From: an uncultured Desulfobulbus sp.
Lineage (GTDB): Bacteria; Desulfobacterota; Desulfobulbia; Desulfobulbales; Desulfobulbaceae
Length of the DNA stretch: 64,000 bases
Assembly: GCF_963665445.1 (NCBI RefSeq)
Contig: NZ_OY762276.1
Location: forward strand, 1,582,001 to 1,646,000
Reading direction: 5' to 3'
Shown here: positions 8,382 through 17,018 of the stretch, piece by piece
Numbering within the stretch: the first letter of the stretch is position 1
How the letters are laid out: the number at the start of each line of letters is the position of its first letter
Notes under the pieces: generated by a model
Seen by the model: the letters and a program-made list of their open reading frames with translations, nothing else
Told to the model about the DNA's origin: nothing
Databases searched by the model: none
Translations under genes and position numbers: made by a program

Positions 8382-11012
8382 ATGGCCTTTCAAAGTCTTA
8401 TTCACCAGATTGTCCTTTGGATTGTAGTTCCGATTCTTGGCGTCAACGGTTTTGTCTGGTTTCAGCTCGATGCCCTCCACAGACGCTCCATCGCCTATCT
8501 GGAGCAGAATGTTCTTGTCGAAAGTACCCGTATTCTGCGGGAGTTGCAGATCGTACGCGACACCACAGATCAACTTACGGCAATGACGGCACGCGACAGC
8601 GTCATCATTGCCGCCTACAATCACAGAGAAACCGATGCACTGTATCGATTCGGCAGGAATCTGATCACTTCCACCCTGATTGATCAGGTGAGCTTTATCG
8701 ATCCCCAAGGGATCGTCATTGCTCGGGGGCACGAGGAATATGGATTCAACGACTCCCTTGCTGAAAATCCCTATTTCAGGATGGCTGCCGCTGGACAGAC
8801 CTTTTCCGGTTTGGCGACCACGAACGACAGACTTGCCATTGTCGTCGCAAAGCCGGTCTATGAATTTGGCGCGGTGTTGCGAGGCGTGCTGATTGTTTCG
8901 CGCATCATTTCACCGGGCTATCTGGAGAAGATCAGCAATGAACTTGGCTTGCGGGCAGCCATTGGCCACGATGAGGGCACAGGCAGGGTGAGGATCGATT
9001 CGGAGACCGGCTCTGCCAGTTTCGTGCAGATGTTGCCCCTGGCCACCCTGACCCCAGATCCTTTTACCCTGACCATCAACAAAAGTTTTCGCCGTGAGTT
9101 GGAAACCTTCAAGAGTACGAGAATACGGATTGTCGTGGTTTCGGCGTTCTTTACCGTCCTCGCCATGGTCGTGGTCTATTTTTCAGTACGGTATCTCCTT
9201 GCCCCCTTACGGCGGCTGCGTACCTGGCTGCAGCAGTTTAAAGACGGCAATTTAGGCGTGGCCGCGCTGAACCAGAACATTATCAGTCAAAACAACAAAA
9301 AGAATGAGCTCGGCTTCGTTGCCCATGCCGCACTGTCCACCATCCAGGAACTGGAGGCTGCGCGAGGTGAGTTGCAACGTATGCACCGTGATCTGGAAGT
9401 GCTCGTGGATGAGCGAACCCGGGAGTTGATGGCCAAAACAGCCCAACTGCAGGAAGAAATTCATGAGCGGGGGATTGCCGAGGCTCGTGTTCGCGGCCTG
9501 AAAAATCACTTGCAGAATATTTTCGATTCCATGCGCTGTACCCTGATCGGCATTGACGCCTCAGGAACCATCAATTTTGTCAACGCCCACGCTGAAGCCT
9601 TCAGCGGTCGTGGTTTTCAAGCGCTTTGCGGTGAACCCATTGCAAAGATTCTCGCCATCTACGGTCTTCCGGAGGATGCGGTCCTGAAAATTGACAACCC
9701 AAAAGAAGAACAGTGGCAGATCCGGCGGTATGTAACCCTTTTCAGAGGGCAACAACTTCATCTTGATGTGACCACCTATCCCTTTGCCTATGGGAACGAA
9801 ACCGGCCTCATCATTCGGATCGACGATGTCAGTGGCCAAGTGATCATGGAACAGGAACTGTTCAAAAGTGAGAAATTGAAATCCATTGGCCTCTTGGCAG
9901 GCGGCTTGGCCCATGACTTTAATAATTTTCTCACGGTCATTCTCGGCAACCTCAGTTTGGCCCAGGCAGGGAACGACATCAGTGACCATATCAGGCAGTT
10001 GTTGATCGATGCGGAGAAGGCAAGCATTGCGGCCAAGGAGTTGACCTGCCAACTCCTCACCTTTGCCAAAGGCGGGGAGCCGATCAAGGAACTGATCGAT
10101 CTTGGCGAACCCGTGCGCGAGGCGGCGCAACTGGCCGTCCTTGACGGATGTCATACCTGTGCCTTTCACATTCCCACCGATCTCTGGCCTGCGGAAATAG
10201 ATCGGGTCCAGATCGAGCAGGTTATTCGCAATATTGTGATGAATGCCTCGCAGGCCATGCCTGATGGCGAGGAAATCGAGATCCGTTGTGCAAACATCGC
10301 ACGGATGGAAGCCGGCAACGAGCACCAACTGGCTCCTGGACCGTATGTCCAGATTTCGATTGTCGACAAGGGGGCGGGCATACCGGACGAAATTGTGTCA
10401 CAAATTTTTGACCCCTACTTTTCCACCAAAACAGAGGGGACCGGCCTGGGGTTGGCCATCTGCCATTCGATAATCAACAAGCACAATGGAGCCATTGAGG
10501 TGGCATCGACCCCCGGCATAGGCACCACCTTTACCCTATACCTGCCAGCTAGCCCTGATGAACATGTCAAGAATTCCGACGACATGCATCAAGACCTGAC
10601 GAATCAGCGGAGTCAGTTGCGTATCCTTGTCATGGACGACGATTTGATGGTGCAAAAAGTCTGTGAGGCGATGCTGGAGCTCCTTGGCCATCAGGTGATT
10701 TTTGCCATGGATGGGCAAGAGGCCCTCCAGAGGTACCAGCAGGCCATGGTCAGCCAGGTTCCCTTTGATCTCGTCATCATGGATCTGGTCATTCCCCGGG
10801 GAATGGGGGGCAAGGAGGCTGTAAAGGCTCTGCATCGACTTGATCCCAATGCCAGGGTCATTGTTTCAAGCGGATACTCGAGCGATCCAGTGCTGGCAAA
10901 TTATGAGGAATACGGGTTTGCGGCCGCCATTCCCAAACCGTATCAACTCAAGGAGTTGGCCCAGGTCCTCGGCCAGGTCGCGGGAACAGTGCAGTCGCTT
11001 CGTCTCAATTAA
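8382..11012 (+). CDS. Membrane hybrid sensor histidine kinase
   Basis: An 876-residue kinase in the same operon as the binding protein. Order: TM helix ~8-28, a periplasmic dCache-like sensor ~35-240, TM ~245-268, HAMP and coiled coil ~270-370, PAS ~380-490, HisKA with LAGGLAHDFNN (phosphoacceptor His near 510), HATPase with N-box (RNIVMNASQAM), DKGAGIPD and GTGLGLAI, then a C-terminal receiver (LVMDDD ... FDLVIMDLVIP, Asp near 801, and KPY lysine). It resembles other HDFNN-type kinases that pass phosphate within the molecule. No DNA-binding partner is adjacent, so the output is unknown. The Shine-Dalgarno is weak; coupling to the upstream stop is likely. Confidence 0.88.
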   Translation: MAFQSLIHQIVLWIVVPILGVNGFVWFQLDALHRRSIAYLEQNVLVESTRILRELQIVRDTTDQLTAMTARDSVIIAAYNHRETDALYRFGRNLITSTLIDQVSFIDPQGIVIARGHEEYGFNDSLAENPYFRMAAAGQTFSGLATTNDRLAIVVAKPVYEFGAVLRGVLIVSRIISPGYLEKISNELGLRAAIGHDEGTGRVRIDSETGSASFVQMLPLATLTPDPFTLTINKSFRRELETFKSTRIRIVVVSAFFTVLAMVVVYFSVRYLLAPLRRLRTWLQQFKDGNLGVAALNQNIISQNNKKNELGFVAHAALSTIQELEAARGELQRMHRDLEVLVDERTRELMAKTAQLQEEIHERGIAEARVRGLKNHLQNIFDSMRCTLIGIDASGTINFVNAHAEAFSGRGFQALCGEPIAKILAIYGLPEDAVLKIDNPKEEQWQIRRYVTLFRGQQLHLDVTTYPFAYGNETGLIIRIDDVSGQVIMEQELFKSEKLKSIGLLAGGLAHDFNNFLTVILGNLSLAQAGNDISDHIRQLLIDAEKASIAAKELTCQLLTFAKGGEPIKELIDLGEPVREAAQLAVLDGCHTCAFHIPTDLWPAEIDRVQIEQVIRNIVMNASQAMPDGEEIEIRCANIARMEAGNEHQLAPGPYVQISIVDKGAGIPDEIVSQIFDPYFSTKTEGTGLGLAICHSIINKHNGAIEVASTPGIGTTFTLYLPASPDEHVKNSDDMHQDLTNQRSQLRILVMDDDLMVQKVCEAMLELLGHQVIFAMDGQEALQRYQQAMVSQVPFDLVIMDLVIPRGMGGKEAVKALHRLDPNARVIVSSGYSSDPVLANYEEYGFAAAIPKPYQLKELAQVLGQVAGTVQSLRLN

Positions 11013-11040
11013 GAAAACCTTGTCCAAGGACGGAATAGGA

Positions 11041-12246
11041 TCAAACAGCAGTTTGCCTTTCTTGCTGAACGCGTTGTTGGTGCACCACCTTGACCGGGTT
11101 TTTGCGGTAGGCCGCGCTGGGAATGCCGTTGAGGTAGATATTCTCCAGGTAGGCGAGTTTCCTCGGCAGCTGGTGGGGGGTGCCGCGGGTGACGAGAAAG
11201 GTCGCCGGGCGGCCGACCTGGAGAGCACCGATTCGCGCCATGGAGAAAAAACGGGCTCCTGCCTCGGAGGCGGAGTGAATGGCCTCCTCAAGGGGAAAGC
11301 CGGCCTTGATGAAGAGCTTGATCTCCTCGACCAGCGATTCGCCGTGGATGATGCCGGGAGTGCCGGCCCCGGTGCCCGCTGCGGTGGGAACCCCCAGTTC
11401 GCGGGCAAGGCGCAGCTGTTCGAGCTGCTCGGCAAGTAGCTGTTGCCAGTAGCCCTTGGCACCAGGCTGCGCTTGACCGGGTGCGACGTAGCTCAGGGAA
11501 AAACGGCAGCAAACATCACCCCCTGAGCCTGAACTGTCCAGGCCGTTTTTTGCCAGGATCAGGCTCGGAATCCACAAAACCCGCTCTGCAGCCATCCGCC
11601 GCAGATTTCTCTCCCCCATTCCATACCCCTGCACAACGGCATCGCAGCCCTCATCCAGGGCTCGGGTGACCTGCTCGGGACCGTTGGCCAGCACCACCAG
11701 TTTTTTATCCCGATTTTGCTGTTTCTCTTGCGGATGCCTGTCTCGCACCGCTTCGGAGTTTCTCTGGGGGGGCGGGGTGATCTCGGGCGAGATCTGCCGC
11801 CAAGCAAACGACGTGTGGGGATCATGGGGGGAGCGGAGGCTGATCAGTGCATTCTCCGCATCCCTTGCCCGCAATCCAACGATCAGGGACGCCTTTGCAT
11901 CGTTATCAACGGCTCCCAGTACGCCGTGGTCATGAAGATAGCGGATATGTCGCTGCATCTGGGCGATTTGTTCGTTGAGATCGATCCCTGCCGAGGCAGC
12001 TCCCTGGCGAGGCTGCATGGATGGGGAGCGGGTCAGAGCGAGGTTGCAATCGACCAGCGGAGGAACAAGGGTGCAGTGGGAGAGATCGTCAATGTCGGCA
12101 CCGTTCTGTTTGGGTAGATCGGTTCGGCCGTTGATCGCGGTGATGATGCCGTCCTGCACGGTGAGCAGGAGATCTTTTCGGGCAGGGGCACCGCTGCCGT
12201 CGATACAGCTCCCAGCCAGGATATATCGCGTCTTAGAGGTGGGCAT
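11041..12246 (-). CDS. Amidohydrolase-like protein lacking metal ligands
   Basis: The ATG at 12246 has GGAG five bases upstream and is preferred over 12279. The 401-residue product has the composite amidohydrolase layout: an N-terminal beta part (ILAGSCIDGSG ... VQDGIITAING), a TIM-barrel-like middle, and a C-terminal return (GALQVGRPATFLVTRG). At the place where active members have an HxH after VxPGLID, this one reads LVPPLVDCNLAL, and the usual GTDAG near the end is GTGAG. The barrel therefore lacks the histidine pair and the final aspartate and is probably not a metal hydrolase. It could be a decayed enzyme or a binding protein. It is convergent with the preceding kinase (28-base gap). Confidence 0.75.
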   Translation of the reverse strand: MPTSKTRYILAGSCIDGSGAPARKDLLLTVQDGIITAINGRTDLPKQNGADIDDLSHCTLVPPLVDCNLALTRSPSMQPRQGAASAGIDLNEQIAQMQRHIRYLHDHGVLGAVDNDAKASLIVGLRARDAENALISLRSPHDPHTSFAWRQISPEITPPPQRNSEAVRDRHPQEKQQNRDKKLVVLANGPEQVTRALDEGCDAVVQGYGMGERNLRRMAAERVLWIPSLILAKNGLDSSGSGGDVCCRFSLSYVAPGQAQPGAKGYWQQLLAEQLEQLRLARELGVPTAAGTGAGTPGIIHGESLVEEIKLFIKAGFPLEEAIHSASEAGARFFSMARIGALQVGRPATFLVTRGTPHQLPRKLAYLENIYLNGIPSAAYRKNPVKVVHQQRVQQERQTAV

Positions 12247-12395
12247 GGCATCTCCGGAAATGAAGTTGGGGCACGGCAATCGCTCCCCGTTTTAGGGGGC
12301 AATTGCACGCCGGGGCTTGACCTTACTTCCTCGTCATTACTATTGTTCATCTATAGAGAAAAGTCCACATCGTGGTATATCAATTTTCTTTGATC

Positions 12396-13592
12396 ATGCA
12401 TCTTCTTCAATTCCGCATCATCGACCATCCTGCACTGGCAAAGGCCTCGTGGGTGGATGTGGGCCCGGGCATCAATATCCTTGCACCGCCCACCACACGA
12501 CAGGCACAGGCTCTGCTCCGATCGCTGCAGGCACTCAGCCCGGCTTACGACTGCGCTCAGGTCGATCCCTTTTCCGCCTTGCCGCTCTACCGCACTGGCG
12601 GGACTGTCACCCGAAGAATCATCCCTGCCAAAAGAACAACGGTCATTGCCATTTATGCGGCCTCGCCTGAGCTGGTTGTGGACCTGGCTGCCATCGATCC
12701 ACTCTACTACGAGATTGATCGGATCGAAGTCGGGCGGCGCAGGGATTACAGCCGTTGGATGAATTTTGTCGAGTTACCCGCATCCGCGCGTTGGGGGGAA
12801 GTTGCACCGATACTGGTACCGTTGCTTGTTGAGCGGTGTTCAGGGCCGTCCCGCGGGGAGATTGCACCGCTGCTCGACCGGATCGGGGCCTGGCGCAACA
12901 CGGATCGAATAAAGGGGGAGCAGGCCCAGTGGCTTCTTGATCGTTTAGAGTCGCTTCAACAACAGGTGCCAGTCTCCATCGGTGAATCACTGCAGCCCTG
13001 TATTGATGCAGTTGCCCTTGCCGAACACTTTGTTGCCGCGAAAGCCAGGGTTGCGTCACGGATGCCGCTCTTTTTCCATCTGCCGTTTGCGCAAGATCCG
13101 ACCGATAAGGATGTATTTTCTTCCCTTGGCCAGCAACTCGCTTTTCTTGCACAGCGTTTGCGGGAACAGATGCCGGACCCGGCGGCATTGAGCGCGAAAC
13201 TGGCTGCACTCAATCATCAGTGGCTTGAACTGGGGGCTGATTACCACCTGCTGCGTGATGTCAAGACCGGGCAAATACTGGTCACGCTCTTGCCAAAGAA
13301 ACAAAGGGAAAAGAGGAGAGGAGAAGATTTTATTTCATATATCAAGACAATTCTTCAATGTACGCAGGGGCTGCACCAACTGGTCATGGGCTGTGATCCC
13401 ATCTTTCTTCTCACAATGCGACTGAGCCGTCGCCAGAGCGAGCAGTGTCCCACACCCCTTGAGTCCCTGCGCCGTATCTGCAGCCGTTTTCAATGCCTGG
13501 TTGCACCGGATCAGGACTTTATCGAGCTTTGCCGTAAACCGGGGCGGGCAGATCTGGCCCGTTCCACCCGCCTGCGTATTGTTCAACTTTGA
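12396..13592 (+). CDS. Hypothetical protein
   Basis: A 398-residue protein starting MHLLQFRIIDHPAL, or 406 residues if the upstream GTG at 12372 is used; neither start has a good ribosome-binding site. No transmembrane segment or signal peptide is seen. The first 50 residues (VDVGPGINILAPPTTRQAQALL) read like the N-terminal strand-turn of SMC/RecF-like ATPases, in which the P-loop GxxGxGK has been lost, but there is no Walker B or signature motif to confirm this. It is divergent from the amidohydrolase-like gene. No function assigned. Confidence 0.65.
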   Translation: MHLLQFRIIDHPALAKASWVDVGPGINILAPPTTRQAQALLRSLQALSPAYDCAQVDPFSALPLYRTGGTVTRRIIPAKRTTVIAIYAASPELVVDLAAIDPLYYEIDRIEVGRRRDYSRWMNFVELPASARWGEVAPILVPLLVERCSGPSRGEIAPLLDRIGAWRNTDRIKGEQAQWLLDRLESLQQQVPVSIGESLQPCIDAVALAEHFVAAKARVASRMPLFFHLPFAQDPTDKDVFSSLGQQLAFLAQRLREQMPDPAALSAKLAALNHQWLELGADYHLLRDVKTGQILVTLLPKKQREKRRGEDFISYIKTILQCTQGLHQLVMGCDPIFLLTMRLSRRQSEQCPTPLESLRRICSRFQCLVAPDQDFIELCRKPGRADLARSTRLRIVQL

Positions 13593-13691
13593 GCCGCCCC
13601 GTGGGTGCCGAATTGGAAGGAGCCGGTCCTGGACTGCACTCACCGCTTTTCCCGAGAGGCGGACACGTGGCAGGTGGATTGCGAGGCTGCG

Positions 13692-16600
13692 TCAGAGTAT
13701 CTCGGCCAGCACCTCTTTGAGCTTGGAAAAGAGAAAGGGCTTTTCCAGAAAGGCCTGAACCGCGATTTCGTTATGGCCAACCATGACATGGGCCTCGTTG
13801 TAGCCGCTGGCGAGAATGACCGGCAGGTCCGGAGCGTGCTGCCTGATCGAGGCAATGGTTTCCCAGCCATTCATTCGTGGCATGACCATATCGCAGAGGA
13901 TGCAGTCAATGGTCCCCTGATGTTGGCGGAACACTTCAATTGCCCGGACGCCATCGGCTGCCTCCAGCACTGTGTACCCCAGACGTTCGAGCATCTCTCC
14001 TACGATTTTGCGGATAATTGCTTCATCATCAACCACGAGGACGGTCCCCCTGCCGGATCTCGGGGGATGATCGGCTGATTTTTTCGGTGCCTGAACAGTG
14101 TTGAGTTGTATCAGGGGGAAATAGACCCTGAACGTACTGCCCAGACCTTCACGACTGTCAACGACTACGGTGCCTTTGTGAGCGCGGACAATGCCCAGGA
14201 CCGCAGGAAGCCCCATGCCGCGACCAGTGAATTTACTGGAGAAAAAGGGGTCAAACATGCGGTCGATATCCTGCTCGCGAATGCCCACGCCAGTATCCAC
14301 TACGACAATGCAGGCGTATTTCCGCGGTTCGGGAGTAAAATCGACCGGGAAGCGGTACTCGCGTGGAATGTCGTCACCGTCGACCGTCTCCACCCTCAGA
14401 CGTACTTTGCCCTGGTGGTTGGGACAGGCTTCCCAGGCATTGGAGATGAGGTTGGTCAAGATCTGCTGGATATTGTTGGCATTGGCATTGATCATGAGTC
14501 CCATGGGCATGGATTGGACCTGGTAATCGATACTCTCGGGTATGGTGGCATTGAGAATCGGCTGGTAATTGCTGCAGATCATTGACAGGTCAAGCAGGGA
14601 AAACTGGCAAGGGGCGGAACCCAAATAGATCAGCAGCAGCTTGCTGACTTCAGCCGCGGCTTTGGCTGAATGCAGGGCGGAACCTGCGAGATCCTGCAGT
14701 TGCTGTGAAGAGGTGGTCTCTGTTTGATGGGTAAGCAGATCAATCGCCATTTCCAGGCTCATGGTGACTGCCTGGAGCTTGTTGTTGAAATGGTGGGCAA
14801 TGGCACCGGCCATGCGGGCCAGGCTTTCCGCCTTTTGCAGCTGGATGTTCTGGCCCTCGAGCCGTTCGCGTTCCTCCTCGGCCTGGATGCGGGTGGTGAT
14901 GTCGTGGAGGATGGCAAAAATGACCGAATTCTCTTCCAAGGAGATGGAGGCGGTGTGCACCTCCACCGTGCGGATCGAGCCGTCCGCCAGACGATGGGGA
15001 ACCGCGTACTCATTGAGCAGCCCTTCGCGAACCTGGCTGAGCATACGGTCAATATTCTCTCTGGGCATACAGTTGATCTGCTCAATCGGCATCTGCTCCA
15101 ACTGTTCGCGCGAATAGCCGTAAAAATCCGCGGCAGCACGGTTGGCCCTGATGATCTGCCCGCTTTCGGGGTCAATGAGCAGCATGATCGCGCTGTGCTC
15201 CTCGAAGAGCAGGCGGAATTGGGTTTCACTGGCCTGGAGGGCGCGCTCCAACTTTTTGCGCTCGGTGATATCCTCGATCAGGGCAACCATGCCCAAAGCT
15301 CTGCCGCTGCGATCGGTAAGGGCGGTGGCATACCACTCGCAGTCGATGAGCGTACCGCCCTTGGTGCGGTTTTTCCCCACGATTTTGGTACTTTTTTCAA
15401 AAAATGTGCCGACCCTGTGACCTGTTAGTACCGCCTCCTGCTCGAACAACAGGGAAAGATGGCTGCCGAGCGCTGTTTCCGGGGCATAACCAAAGATGCG
15501 TTCTGCGGTGGGGTTCCACGCGGTGATTTGCTCCTGATCATCCCATTCGATAACCGCCAGTGGCGATTGCTGGAAGTAGAGGGCCGATTTTTGCTGGGTC
15601 AAGAGTTGCTCGCGCATCTGCAGGGCAATGATCACCGCCTGCTGGCGCGCGCGACTCTGCATAAAGGCAAGGAGTCCCAGACCGATGCTGATCAGGGTCC
15701 CGGCAATGAGCAGGGTCTGCGGTTGTTTCTGATCAAAGCCTTGATCGAATTCCGGCAGCGAGCGGAAGGTCAGGCACCAGGTGGTCCCAAAGATATCGAT
15801 GGAGCTGGTTCGGGCGAATGTGGAGTGGTACGAGGGAGAGATCGGCCGATGTGCAGCCTGCCTGCTGGTGAACAGCGTCTGTTCGGTAACGGGTTTGCTC
15901 CCTGAGTAGATGGCAAATTCAATATCTTGTGGTAATGCTTTCAGCGCTCCATAGACAAAATCATTCATGCGGATGGGGCTGTAGACATAACCACGGAGCG
16001 CTTCCCGACGAGCCTGCACCGTGTCGAGGGGCATTCCGGCCCGGTACGAAGGAATGTACATCAGGATGCCGTTCTGTTTGATGACATCCATCTCCTGCAC
16101 CAGGATGACCTTGCCGCTGATCGTGGTTTTACCGCTATCCCGGGCCAGATCCATGGCCGTTCTGCGGACCGGCTCGGAATACATGTCAAAGCCAAAGGCC
16201 CGTTGGTTGGCCTGGTTGAACGGCTCCAGCCAAATGATTGCGGTATATTCCGGACGTTTGCCCGTGGGGGTGACCGTGAACTGGGAATAACCCTCGCTGC
16301 GAATTTTGTCTTCCAAAGAGGAAACATGCTCCGGTGGCAGCCACACCGAATAACCGAATCCGAGAATGCCTGGGTTGTTTTTTGCCAGATTCAACGAGGA
16401 TGCATAGATATGCCATTCCTGTCGAGTCAGGAGTTCATTGCGGACACCAAACAGTGCATTTCCGCCCAGGAGAATGGTTTCATTGTCCTGCAGACGGCTG
16501 ATCAGCCGGCGGGTGATGTCATCAATCTGATTATCGAATCGGGTTTGTGCCCGCTCGGTGATACGTTGATCGGCGTACTGCCAGAGAAGCAGGGTCGTAG

Positions 16601-16694
16601 CCAGGGTAATACCCAGGACCATCAACGGCAGCCAGATGGAATGGAGGAGGGGAAGGGGCTGATTTGTTGCCGATCGGTTTGTTTGTTTACCCAT
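13692..16694 (-). CDS. CHASE-domain hybrid sensor histidine kinase
   Basis: A 1000-residue membrane kinase. The ATG at 16694 (MGKQTNRS) is placed directly before the first TM helix (~18-38); the upstream ATG at 16751 would add a non-conserved 19-residue leader. A CHASE-type extracytoplasmic domain spans ~55-310 (with the typical FGYSVWLPPEH and AFGFDMYSE blocks), TM2 ~330-350, two PAS domains (~375-485 and ~500-620), then HisKA where the usual HDFNN is HHFNN (AGAIAHHFNNKLQAV), HATPase with VDTGVGI and GRGMGLPAVLGIV, and a C-terminal receiver (VLVVDDEAI, CDMVMPRMNGWE, KPF). The His-His change keeps the phosphoacceptor but replaces the conserved acid. No regulator gene is adjacent. Confidence 0.87.
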   Translation of the reverse strand: MGKQTNRSATNQPLPLLHSIWLPLMVLGITLATTLLLWQYADQRITERAQTRFDNQIDDITRRLISRLQDNETILLGGNALFGVRNELLTRQEWHIYASSLNLAKNNPGILGFGYSVWLPPEHVSSLEDKIRSEGYSQFTVTPTGKRPEYTAIIWLEPFNQANQRAFGFDMYSEPVRRTAMDLARDSGKTTISGKVILVQEMDVIKQNGILMYIPSYRAGMPLDTVQARREALRGYVYSPIRMNDFVYGALKALPQDIEFAIYSGSKPVTEQTLFTSRQAAHRPISPSYHSTFARTSSIDIFGTTWCLTFRSLPEFDQGFDQKQPQTLLIAGTLISIGLGLLAFMQSRARQQAVIIALQMREQLLTQQKSALYFQQSPLAVIEWDDQEQITAWNPTAERIFGYAPETALGSHLSLLFEQEAVLTGHRVGTFFEKSTKIVGKNRTKGGTLIDCEWYATALTDRSGRALGMVALIEDITERKKLERALQASETQFRLLFEEHSAIMLLIDPESGQIIRANRAAADFYGYSREQLEQMPIEQINCMPRENIDRMLSQVREGLLNEYAVPHRLADGSIRTVEVHTASISLEENSVIFAILHDITTRIQAEEERERLEGQNIQLQKAESLARMAGAIAHHFNNKLQAVTMSLEMAIDLLTHQTETTSSQQLQDLAGSALHSAKAAAEVSKLLLIYLGSAPCQFSLLDLSMICSNYQPILNATIPESIDYQVQSMPMGLMINANANNIQQILTNLISNAWEACPNHQGKVRLRVETVDGDDIPREYRFPVDFTPEPRKYACIVVVDTGVGIREQDIDRMFDPFFSSKFTGRGMGLPAVLGIVRAHKGTVVVDSREGLGSTFRVYFPLIQLNTVQAPKKSADHPPRSGRGTVLVVDDEAIIRKIVGEMLERLGYTVLEAADGVRAIEVFRQHQGTIDCILCDMVMPRMNGWETIASIRQHAPDLPVILASGYNEAHVMVGHNEIAVQAFLEKPFLFSKLKEVLAEIL

Positions 16695-16913
16695 GAGCAG
16701 CAATTCCGTTGAGCGAAGATCAACACGAACAGTTTGAAAACACAGGTACAATTCGCACTGCTCATGACCGTTTGCGTAATTTTACCGTATTTGCAACGTC
16801 GCTTCCAAGGGTTGGAGAAGATTTTTGTCGAAAGGGCACTGAAAAAGTGTTGGCAGTGGGCTTGGCAATCTTTGTTGGGAGTGGCGAAACTGCCGTCAAG
16901 GGTAAAGAATTGC

Positions 16914-17014
16914 GTCGTTCTCGTAAAAAGGCCCGAGAACGACGTTTCGAGCTTCGTAAGTTGCCGATTTCACGATGCGTGACATTCAGGCTTTTGACTT
17001 TTTACGAAGCCATC
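16914..17014 (+). repeat. 101-bp MITE, copy A
   Basis: One of three near-identical 101-bp non-coding elements (others at 61934 and 62207). Its ends carry TCGTAAAAAG and CTTTTTACGA, the same core as the terminal repeats of the resident IS1182-family element, and the right end read outward is GATGGCTTCGTAAAAAGTC against GATGGCGTCGTAAAAAGTA in the IS. A second internal hairpin sits at the left end (GTCGTTCTCG pairing with CGAGAACGAC). The flanking 6-mers are AATTGC on the left and, once the adjoining IS is removed, AATTGT on the right. The IS1182 copy is inserted four bases beyond this element. Confidence 0.8.
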
Positions 17015-17018
17015 AATT

